Shown piece after piece: positions 28,501 to 40,500 of a stretch of 64,000 bases of DNA. The notes under the pieces are model-generated. The model did not search any database. It saw only the letters and a list, made by a program, of their open reading frames with translations, and was not told where the DNA came from. Source of the DNA: Cladopsammia gracilis (lineage: Eukaryota; Cnidaria; Anthozoa; Scleractinia; Dendrophylliidae); NCBI GenBank assembly GCA_022457155.1, contig JAJGOT010000017.1:1681001-1745000 (forward strand). Direction: 5' to 3'. Both the position numbers and the translations under genes were made by a program. Every line of letters starts with the position of its first letter. Positions within the stretch are counted from its first letter, which is position 1.

Positions 28501-31500
28501 CCACAAAAGTTTTTGGGTTCAATTAATCATTGACTACTCATTGAGTATTGGCAATACTCAATGATTAATCAATTGATTTCCCATTGATTACCCATTGATT
28601 ACTCATTGATGTAATTGATCATTGATTAGTTATGCCTGGGTTTACACAACGAGCGACTACACAGCCAGTCAAACGTGAAACATGCAATCATGCAAATTGT
28701 TATCTTTTTTCCAAATGTGGTTATGTTTACAAGTAGTAGTTATTTTCATGCCGGGCTGGCAATAACGAATTAACTTTATCTGATCTTTCAAATGATACTA
28801 AGAATAACTCTATTTGATCTTTCACATTCACTTTATCCAAAGATTGGAAAATATAAGGAAAATTATGTATGAATTTCACACCATTTGGTGGACCAAATTC
28901 CAAACAGACCGTGAAAAATTCATCGGCAGTTTGAAGTCTTAATTCCTTGCTCACGTTTGTACCGACTTTCAACTTTCAAAGCTCTACCTCCTGTTGAACC
29001 CATAAAAATAGTCAACAGATACCATCAAATGTGAAGACGCCTGATGGCAGCTACATAAATTTGAAAACAATTGGTAAACACTGCGGTACCAAACAAGCGA
29101 ACAAAAATGCAAGCTTGCCAAGGGATTAAAAGGTGCGATGTTCAAAAATAAAAGTGTCGATGTGACAATGTCACCTCCCTTCTCCACAATGTCTTGAACA
29201 ATATTATCTCAAGTTGGTAAAATCGCCACATAAAGCTTTACCACGCTCATAAACTTGTCCAGCCCTAGCTAGTCACATGCGCCATCATTCGCTTGTTGTA
29301 TAAGCACACACGCGGGAAAGAAACAGAAGTCTTTGAGCTTCACCTGCAAATAATGTTACATCACTGTACAAAAACTTTAAATCCCCAATGTGTTCACTTA
29401 TCATTCGAAGTACTAACATAAATGCCTTAGTTAACCAGCAATCTAATTTGTTAAAACATCAGCTCCACTGATCAATGTTTTGTTAATGCAGTTAGTCACC
29501 AAATCATGATAAATGTGTATTTTACATTCTCCCCTGGATACGTTTTCAATAAAGTCAAGTGTTAATGATTTAGCTAAGGAAAGACGTTTGTTAGCAAGTA
29601 GACAGTTTATATGAAGAAATGTATATTCACGTAATCGTATCGGATCAGATTTGTTTCAATGATATCATTGCAACCTATCCCAGGTTTCAATATCCGACTT
29701 CGGAGTGTTAAAAGCATCATTTATTTCTGTACACAATGTTCTGTACACAATGTTCAGCAGTAGTGTCCTCATGTAAAGTAGCATGAAGTGTCTTGCATTA
29801 AATTTTCCAATGGAAACCATTTTAAAATGTAGGTCGCCAAAAGGCAACTTATTAAAAAAAATCAGCTTGGAGCGCTGATGATACCGGTAACTTTCATCTT
29901 GTATATTCTCTTCTGTTTCAGATTTCAGAAGAAGACATTAACAACATCATATACCTCTGTGATCAGGTAATACACTTCACTGAATCTATGTCGAGGCTCT
30001 GTTTCAACAATTCTGAGTGTTACAAAATACATTCATGTTGACATCCTCATGTCAGTTAAACTATTATGTAATATATCAAACATGAGTAAGAGTGAGGATT
30101 TCCAAACATTGTGAAGTGGGTCGGGAAAACAGCTGAAGGTGAAATGGATTTTTTTTAACTAACCTTAAATGTTTGGTATAGCTTCTTAAACTGATCATGT
30201 GAATACAGAGAAAACAAAAGAATACAATCGCCAAAATCTGTGTTAATTAAGATCAAGTTTCCAAACCACTTCTTTAACAACAGAAATATTCGGACTCTTA
30301 ACTTTTAGATGTTAAACGTCAGACAAAAAAATTTCGGACGTTTTCTTGGCTTAATTATTTCAGACATTTTTTGTCTGAAATTGTGGACAAAAAGGAGAAT
30401 CTGTAAATACTACTTAAAGTACGTAAAATTTATTATTGTATCACAAGATTTATGACAAACACTATCAAAAATAAGCAAGTCTACTTCTTTAGTTATTCTT
30501 TTGCTCTTTTACTGCACTGGCTATTCAACTCATGCTAGGTTGGCTCAAAATTGTACATTAAAGAAAGTAATAAGAAAGGTATGCGGTTCAGGTCTTAGTC
30601 ATCCAAGTTGTCGGAAAGGGTCCTCAGGCTCAATTTCATTATTTAAACAAAAGGTTTTCCCTGCCATGGAAATCAAACTGGAGTCGACCTTTGTCAATGA
30701 GGAAGAGAAGAAATGCTACCTTCTGCGCCTTCGAGACTTGATCGCAGGAAATTATGAGGAGACAAACAAAGCAAGAGTAGTTGAACAGTCAGACTCTCGT
30801 GAGACAAATAAAAGTAGAGGTTCCTGAGCTTGTCGACTTCGAAGAGTTTCTTATTATACAAGAAGATGATGAAGATGAATAAGTACTTTTTATACAAATG
30901 GCTTCATGATCACACTGAGCTTCAAAACACAATTTCAAGTAAAGTAAATACTACGCATATTTTCAAATGTTTGGACATTTTTAAACACAAAGTTTAAACG
31001 CTTAGCTCCTCTGCCATTTCACACCTTTTGGGTGTGAAATGCAAATTAAGGCATCTTTCAGTCACAAAATGTGACAAAATGTGTCCTTTAAATATAATTT
31101 GCTTCAAAAATCTAATTAAACCAAGATTTTATCTTAGCAAAAAAAGAAATAGACGTTCATTAAGACTTCTGATATAACTTTCATAAAGTTTATCCAAATT
31201 GTGTTAGCAATGGTCTTAGTAATGATGCATGTTATTTGTCAATTGTTTATGCTTCAGTGGTTGATTGATGACTGGAGCTGATAATGGCCAGGCCAGGCTC
31301 CTTTTATACTGGAACTTTGTGTTTAATGTTCAGATTTGTTTTTGTTTGGACAATTTCATTTTTGGACCTTTTTTTTGTCCGAATATTTCTGTAGTTAAAG
31401 TATCACACTTAATAAGATTAATAAGATTTTCTTTGTTCAAACTTGATAAATTATTGATGAGTTTGAGAACTATTCAGGATGGAATGTTTGCATTTCATTT

Positions 31501-34500
31501 TTGAAGATCACTAACTAGGTGCTGCAAAACTTACAATAATAAAATAATATATTACATTATGACCATAGCATGCTAACACAACAATCTGTCATTCTTTTTT
31601 TTTTAGGTGATTGAAATCACTGATTACCGTGCCCAGCTTTACGACTACCTGAAGAATCGTATGACAGCTATTGCTCCAAACTTGACAGTTCTTGTTGGTG
31701 AACTTGTTGGAGCTCGCCTCATTGCCCATGCAGGTTAATACCTATGCATATTCTTTAGTTCTAAACAACATCTGATTTAATTTATTTTAAATATATCAAT
31801 TTACTTAAAAAATCACATGGACTGGTGTTGAGAAATTAAAAACTATCAACTTAGAGATTATTTTTCTGCCAAATTCTTAGAACCAATATCAAATAAATGT
31901 AAGGCAATAGCTAAAGAAAACTTAACATGGACAGTCATGGAATTGTTTGGCCTTTCAAGGTGCTTCATAAGAAGCAGGGATGGATGCAGAATTTTTTGAG
32001 GGCATGGCTATGTTGTGGTTCAAAATGAATCTTAATAGGTCAAAATGATTTCAAACTAGTTAAGTTTTGATTTTCTTTTGTTCCAGATTAATTGACATAA
32101 TCCTAAGACAAGGAAAAGTACAATTCAAACTAGTTTGAAATCATTTTAACCTGAGATCATTTTAAACTACAACAGCTATGCTAAAAACAATAAAGTGAAA
32201 AAGATGCAATGTTCATTGTGTCATGTCTATGAGAGACTTGTGGCAAGGTAGGCCATTAACTACATGTACATGTAGGTAGGAAAGAGCTTCCACATGATAA
32301 ATAGGCCATTAGCCAAGAGTCTCTCATAGCTCAGTGCTTAGAGTATCTGACTGGTGTATGGAAGTTCATGGGTTTGATTCCCGTCAGGACTCAGTTTTTT
32401 CTTTGTCCCATGCTCATAACATGAAAATGAACATTTGATTGCATCTTTCTTATTTCAGTACCAAGCTTAAAATTTACCATCTTTCTTTATTTATCATCAA
32501 CAACAAAGTTGTTTACACCTTCCCTGTGAGCTTGTATATTTTTTACCATCTGTGTTTATGTTTTTGTGGTTTTGGGTGGGTGGCCCCCTACCCTCCTGTT
32601 AAATCTGCCTCTAAGGTTTTTGTGTTCTCTCACAGGGTCTCTACTGAATTTGGCCAAACATCCATCATCAACTGTGCAGATATTGGGAGCAGAAAAGGCC
32701 TTGTTCAGGTTGGTTGAATTAAAGTTTCATTAGTTACTTGTAGAAGCAATGGTACCATATTATTTTTCAGGACTATGTTTAGAACTCAATCTGGCAACAA
32801 AACAATCATATGGTTGTTTTTCAAAATGTAAAGTTTAAAATCATGTAACCCCTTTTAGAAGAGGCAATTTTCACTTGCATGGTGGCACAGAATGTTCAGT
32901 TCAATTCAATGGGCAAGAACCTATAAGATATTGGCCAAAGACCTTTCTTCAATTTTCTGTAAGTGCATCCCAACCCGAAACAGTTTTGACATAATAATTA
33001 TTATCTTGCCTTGGTTGGATAGATAAGAATCATGATAGTAGATAGGAAATGCGGGTTTCAGCTCACAGCAGAAATACGCCCAAAAATTTACCCACCAATT
33101 CAACACATTCTCGGTTTCAGCTCACAGCAGAAATACGCCCAAAAATTTACCCACCAATTCAACACATTCTCGGTTTCAGCTCACAGCAGAAATACGCCCA
33201 AAAATTTACCCACCAATTCAACACATTCTCGGTTTCAGCTCACAGCAGAAATACGCCCAAAAATTTACCCACCAATTCAACACATTCTCGGTTTCAGCTC
33301 ACAGCAGAAATACGCCCAAAAATTTACCCACCAATTCAACACATTCTCGGTTTCAGCTCACGTAACATCAATCACCCCAAAAAACCCCACACGTTTCACT
33401 TCTAATTTTTTCCCATGATTTCTCACACAACTTCACTTCTTCTTCTTTCCACACAACTTCCATTCCCTCAATTGTTCACAAACATTTCAAAGTTCCACTT
33501 CCACTGTTCTCCTACAATTCCCCACAATTCTACCAATTGCAACATGTTTCACCCATTGCAACATGTTTTTCATCAATTCCAACACATTCGAATTATGGGG
33601 CCTCGGATCCCACCAGAACCGGTGATTATTATCTACTATAAGGGTGAAAAATCTATTTCAGAAAATCCACTCCGGGAAAATAATTTTAAATCCACTCCGG
33701 AAAATAATTTTGAAAATCTATTCCGGAAAATCTATTCCTCTTCCTGCACCACATATCTTGGCCATCCTTTCAAAATTTTCATTCCCATTCCCAACAGAAC
33801 ATCTTCTTTCACATGAAATTTGTTCTCCAGAATGAACAACTCAACACGTTCTCCGAATTTCTCCTTCTTTTTCAGAAAGCGAACAATTTGTTTTCGTTTC
33901 TTCTCCAGCCGCTCTGCTTTAAGATCTTCTTCCGTTCTTCCCATTTTCAATTCAATCTTTTCTTTTTCAACTTCCACTTCCACTTCCACTTCCACTTCCT
34001 CCACTTCGTTCGCTTCTTCCCCAAGTCTCCAATGCCCCCAAGCCAATGTGCTAATTCCATCTTCTCTCACATATCGTTTGTCGTCACCAGCACTCAAAGC
34101 TGTCTTGTTAATTCTCTGGGTGAAGATCTCATGTTTTGAACTTCTTATGCAATTCATAATCCTCATCTGTGGGTTCTTCGTTTCCAAGCAGTCAACATAG
34201 TCTTCATGAGTGATTCGCTTTTTCACAACTCGTTTCTTCACACCCTTACATTTCTTTGTCCCACCCCCACCATGCACTTTGAAGGAATAACACTTTGCTC
34301 TCAATCCCACAAACTCTTCAATTACTCCCCCACAAGCTTCATCCTTCATCAAACCCAATACTTTCTTGTTCATTCGCGTTATCGTTCCGTCAACAACTCT
34401 GGGATGTGTTTCAGCAAACTCTGACGTGTCAAAGTGCTTTGGCACATCCTTTGCTATATCCACAAACAAGTCATCTGTTTCAATTTCATATAGCAACGAA

Positions 34501-37500
34501 TCCGTATCTGTGAAACACAGTTGAGCTTTCTCCCATTTCTTCTTAACGTAACTGTAATGGAAGTCATACATTAAACTCTTTGAAACATCCAATATCGCTT
34601 GTCCCACATAAACTGGCTTATCAAATGTCATCTTAGTCCGTTTCATATGAACTCCCACAAGATTTTCATCAAAGATGGTGAAATGCTCAAAGTTTGGTTT
34701 AGCCACCAACTTGCAGAATTTATGTCCCTGGCACACCAGTCGCACATCTTTTCTTTTCCTGATGTTCTCCATAGTTTTCCCAAAGACTGCATTGTTCATC
34801 AACTTGAAGAAATCTTTCTCAAATGCATTTTTGGACTGTTGCCGTAGTATGACATTCTTGTCAATGAATGACTTCAACCAGCACTCTTCCCGGAACTTAA
34901 CTCCTCTTCTTACTTTCTTCAACACACATCCCAACTCCAAAGCTTGTTTCAGAAGTCTTTGATGCACAACCATTTTCCGCTTATTCCTCAAGTTGGGAAT
35001 TAGTTTCTCCACCTTTCCCATCATCAGTCGTTCTGGAAGCGGTGGGAAATCATTGAAATGGTCATGCAACTCTTTGGGGATATCCACATCCACTTCCAGT
35101 ACGCAACTTTCATCGCTCCATCTTTCCAATTCATCTTCAGTCATCCACTGGAAGCTCCCAACTGGCAATGGATTTGACATGGCCCATGCATATAGTCCAT
35201 TCGCGTCCCAATAAGCTAGATACTTTGATGGCTGATTTTCATCGAAGTCATCTCCCATGAACTTGTTGTTGGCCTTTGCCTTTCGATGGAAGATCGTTGA
35301 AACTCCTCCTCGAATTCCTCGTTCGAAGAAAAGCAGCATTTCTGGGTCGGTCAACAGTTCCAATTCCACTCCACTTTCTTTCAATGCTGCATCCCATGCC
35401 AAACCAGGGGAAGTGAAAAACCAAGCTGGATCCAAGTTATAATGAGTCCGGCACACCTTTCTGAATTCCTGAAACACATCCGCTAACAGAGTGACATCCG
35501 CCTTCAGATAGGCATCATGGAAGTCACCCATGTTATCCATTCCCATCTCGTCCCAAACCCGTTTTGCATGTTGCCAGTCGTCATCACTAACTCCTTCATT
35601 ATTCAACGCCGAATAGAAGGCCTCTTTTTCAGGGAGTTCTTTCTCCTTAAATTTCTCCACTGAATTCAGCCACTCATATGGGAAGATTCCTTTCTGTTTG
35701 AACAACTTCCACTTCTCTCCAAACACTCTTCGCGTTTCAATGAAGTCATCATCCCTCAAGTTTCTCACCAAGTTTCCCAAGGGTGCTGCCATGAATGCAG
35801 CTGAATCCAAGAACCGAATTTCATGCCAAATTATTTTAGGTGGTTTAAGCATCCCTTGTTCTATTTCCCCAATTTTTATCTTCTTGGAGAAGGAAATATA
35901 TTTTTCCTCATTGTTTGGGAGGCAAGTGATATCTCCTGGCGTCAACCCCAAGCTTTTCACAATGAAGTGCGCGTCATATCCCTTCAAGTTGTGGAACACG
36001 ACTGGGGTGAATTTAGGTTTTCTGAAATTCAGGTTGCAAGATTCATGGGCTGCTCCTCTGAATTTCCCAGTGAAATGGCAGTGGTCTCGAACTCGCTTAT
36101 CATCCACTGTAAATTCTTTTTCGCATATCCAGCAACACGTTGCTTCCTCAAACTGTTTTCGTTCTTTTCTCCCAAATTCCATCCTCTTAGGGAATTTCAC
36201 CTCCTCTTGGATATCAAACACAAACTGAGTTAATTCTTCAACAAACTTCTTCCCAACATCCTCTTCATCACTTTCAGCTCGGTACAAGACGGGGTCTCTC
36301 TTCACAAAGTCCGACGCTAAATGAAACGCAAAGGAACAAGCCACATGTTTTTGGAACTTTTCAGTGAAAGAGTTCTCACCTGGTGGCTGCACTGATGAGA
36401 TTGGCAGCTGCTTTGCTTCAAAGTCAGCAAAGATCACAAATGGAAATTCCATCTTCCTGTTGTAGTTTTTGAACTTCACCACACTCCCTTCATTTGGCAT
36501 GACAATTTTCACTGCTTCAAACTGGGAGCAAGACTCTTCATGCCGCTTCAACTTTTCATCATCAGGAAAGTGGTTCAAGCATCTCCGACAAAACACAACT
36601 GCACCCTTGTGTTGCGACACTTGCTTTCCTAAAAGCCGGCTGAGGCTGGTGATCAAGCAATAATGAGTTTTCTCCAGTTCATCCTCATGTTTTTTCAACC
36701 ATAACAGGTCAATCTTTTGTCCATCTTTTCGGGAGATTCTTAAAGGAAAGACAGTTCCACCTTCATACCCAAAGACATTCACGGCCAATCCAGGGTTCCT
36801 TCGTTCAAACTTCCCAATGTCACTCAGGGGTGTTGGGAAAGACAACCCATTCCAATCCAACTCCCTGCTTTGTTCTCTCAATTCGATTGAGATTCTTTCA
36901 GCATTCTTTTCAACTGGGTTGAGAGCTCGTGTCACACACCACTTGAAACAACCCACATCTTCATTCTTCATGTTCACCACCGCTCTCTTATTCTTCAACC
37001 CCGCTGGAAGCTTCATCCAGGAACTTCCTTGCAGAGGCTGAAATTTAGCGAATGGAATGACCAACTGCATCACTCTCACAAATCTCCAATTCGATCCTCG
37101 CATTTGAAAAGTCGCCATGTTCTCCATCACTCTTTCAATCATCTCATCAATAGCTTCCCACCTGTCAGTGCCTTCAAGGTTTGTCAACACCCGTGAGTGA
37201 AAGTTTGCTTCTTCTTCAATCTCATCACCAGTTGCTAATTCAGTCCGAGCCATCAGGCAAGTTAAAATTAATTTCACTCTGGTCAATCGATTTTGTTCAA
37301 ACAAGGTCCCAATTTGTGGCCGCACACGATTGAAAAACTCTCTGGGAAGTTCTCCTGCTCTTCCTGGAATGACCATTTCTCTCGCAAATCCATTGAATGC
37401 TGAAGCTCGTTCCACAGTTCGCAACTGAGCAATCTGTCTTCTCAAGGCTTCAACTCGTGGATCAGGCTGCCTCTCAATCTCAGCAGTTTCCAACCAATTC

Positions 37501-40500
37501 AACCAATCAGAAACTGTTTCAACATTTTGTTGAACGACTGAAGGAACTTCTTGAGCAGAAATCGGTCTTCTTTCCGGAATCAAAATAGGAACATCAATTT
37601 TTTTATTTTTCCAATTCAGGGGGTTGATTTTTGTGTTTTTCTCCCACAAATTCTCAATCTGCCGCTTCAATCTTTCAATCGCGGGATTCGATCTCCTCCG
37701 AACATCAACATCATCCACACTTTCCAACCAATTCAACCAATCGACAACAGTTTCCACATCTTGTTCAATCGCTCTGGGAATGGTTCTGGAAGGAAAATCT
37801 CTTCTTTCCGGAACTAAAATAGGCGCTGAAATTTTTTTATTTCTCGAATCTAGGAGGGTTTTCGGGGCTTTGAAAGTCTTTGGGGCGCTGACATTTCCTT
37901 TCTTTCTCGGTTTTTCAGGTTGCGATTCTTCCCAAAGTTCCATCAATTCATCTTTGGACATTCGAGAGAACCCCTTAATTCCTTCTTCACGGGCCCAGTT
38001 TTTCAAATCTCGCAGATTCATTTTATTTGGGAAAATAAAAAAAAAATATTTCCCCAAATAAAATGAAGTTTTCGATTCAGGAAGAAGGAAAAGAAAAAAA
38101 TATTTTTTATACATTTAAGGAAGCCAGCCAGCAAACAGGAATTCCAATTGCCAACATTTGGAGAGTTCTCAAAAGAGCAAACAAAAAATTTAAAAGGAAA
38201 GATGGAAAAGTTTTTTTCATTCAGGATGAAATAACAGATAAACCTTTTTTCCAAGTTGATGGAAAAGATATTTTTGATTTGGATGAACTAGAAAAGTTTA
38301 AAATTTCAAGCCAAGTTTTTATCAATCAAATCCTCAAGAAGAAAACTCATTTCCTTGATTCTGAGGAAATCACTCACTTTATCACATGGAAATCTCCTGA
38401 ATTTGTTTTCTTCATTGAAAAATTGAGTGAAAATCAGAGGGGAAAAAAAATCAAGGTAAAAAATTAACCTCATTGAAAACGTTTTATTTTTTCATTTCTT
38501 TGAAATGAAAAAACTTACAAGTCTTCATTCACTTCATTTACCAGTCTGCCTCCTCAGTATCTTCAAAGTTATCAAACGCTGAAACGTTTCCATTGAATTT
38601 TGTTACAAAAACTGAATTGATTGAACATGAAATGGATTGACAGTTTCCACAAAAGATGCGAGAAATTCGAAAGATCACATGCCCTGTTAGTTTTTCTCCA
38701 ATGTAATCATGCGGGTCAAACCGAATGGATTTTCTTCGCCCAACTTCTCCTTCACCAAATTTCGAGAATGGAACGCTGATGTTTCCTTTTTGAGTCAACC
38801 ACAACTTTCCCCAAACTTTTTCCATCTCGCTTCGATCCGTTTTAATCAGGTTGAAATCTGTTTCTGAAAAATTTCCGAATCTCCAATTTTGTCTAACAAC
38901 TTTTGACTTATTCTCCATTACAAGCTTTCTGATCTGCCCCTCTATCTCTTTCATCTTTTCTTTGATTTCAGGGGGTGATTGATCTAGATTGATTCCCAAT
39001 GAAAATCCGTTTTCATTCTTATGAATTTTGAAGACGCATTTCTCAAGTTTGAGAGTGATTGGTCTTTCTTTGAACCGGAGAGGGATTTCAACAAATGGAT
39101 GCATTGTTTTTTTCATTTGCGGTTCTTCGGTTGTGATTTGGTTCGTTTTCAATTCCTTCAACTCCATTTTATATGGAGTAAAAAAAAAAAATAATTTTTT
39201 TTCTTATTTAAAAATGGAAGCAGAAGATTTCGAAAGAATGATGGAAGACAGTGATTATATTATAGAATTGATGAATCTCAATTTTAATGACGATTTTGCA
39301 ATAAAAATTTTACTTGAACTCGAAAAATCAGGTCATCACCCAGAAGATTTTCTTGGGGAACTTTTAGATTTTTGATTTTAATGGAAATGATTTTGAAGAA
39401 GATTTCTCAGCAGCAGAAGTTGTTGAAATGATTATGGAACCAGATTTTGGTTCGCTTGGGAATGTGTGATTTCACTCCATTTGGAGTTGAATCACTCCCG
39501 GCTCGCAACGGCTCCCTTCGGTCGCTTCGCTCACTCCCGGCTCGCAACGGCTCCCTTCGGTCGCTTCGCTCACTCAACCCTCAAATTTTTTCTCCCATTC
39601 AGCTTCAAACTTTTCCAAATCCAACCCCAAATCAATCACAATCCCATCAATCGCTTCCATTGAAAACAAAAATTCATCCCTGTCGAATTTTCCTCCCCGC
39701 AAAGCGAAGCGCAAATCACTCAATGTTTTTTCATAGGTGGTGAAAGCGAATTTCGCCATCTTAATTTTGCTTTTTAGATTCTTCATTTCATTCGCGGTTT
39801 TCAAAACTAATCCTGCTCCTGAAATCACTCCCAACACGATTGGATTCATTGTTGTTGCCCCAGCAATCGTCCCGATTGCAACCAGGCCGGAAGAGGTTAA
39901 ATTTATGAGCAGATTCATTTTCTTGAATCGACCATGCGCTCGTTTCAGGCACCAAAATCTTTTGTGATAAAATCGAAAAAGTTTTTTGATCTCTTCCAGT
40001 TCTTCTTCCCGAATTGCGGGGTTGATGTGATTGAAAGTAAAAATGTTTTGTTTTCGCGTGGGTTTCACCTTCGCTCGGCTCGGCTCCCTTCGGTCGCTCC
40101 CTTCGATCACTTCTCTCGCTCTCATTTTTCTAGATAATTTCAAAAAGAAATGTGATTTGGGCCTGGCCAATATTTAATGTTCGATCATCTATTCTTGCTG
40201 TAAATAATTCTCCTTCCTTATAAACAACATTTGAAAAAGAAAATAATTGAATTCTATTATCTCTGCTAACCCTCGTTCCACTTTGTGATTCTTTATCTGG
40301 GAGATATAAACTTAGTTGTGGAAAAGAAGATGTTTTCGATAAAATTTGAGAAAACGCTTTAATTAATTTGCATCGAATGGGGATGACTATATCATTGAAA
40401 AAATTATCAAAAAGTATATTTATGGCGTCTCCAGATGATTTTCTAAATCTTCCAATCAGCATGAAATTATTCTTCAAATTTGAATTGAGCAATTTGTGGC

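Noticed and set aside
30501..30827. 108-codon frame in NOP58 intron 9
   Set aside because: No domain, no conserved start context; possibly a repeat fragment. Not supported as a gene.
33032..33418. Open frames of 118-128 codons across the TIR repeats (both TIRs)
   Set aside because: They exist only because the 59-bp repeat lacks stops; the same frames appear mirrored in the right TIR and have no protein features.
33813..37817. Several plus-strand frames opposite PolB
   Set aside because: Shadows of the strongly supported minus-strand polymerase gene; composition is Ser/Phe-rich antisense.
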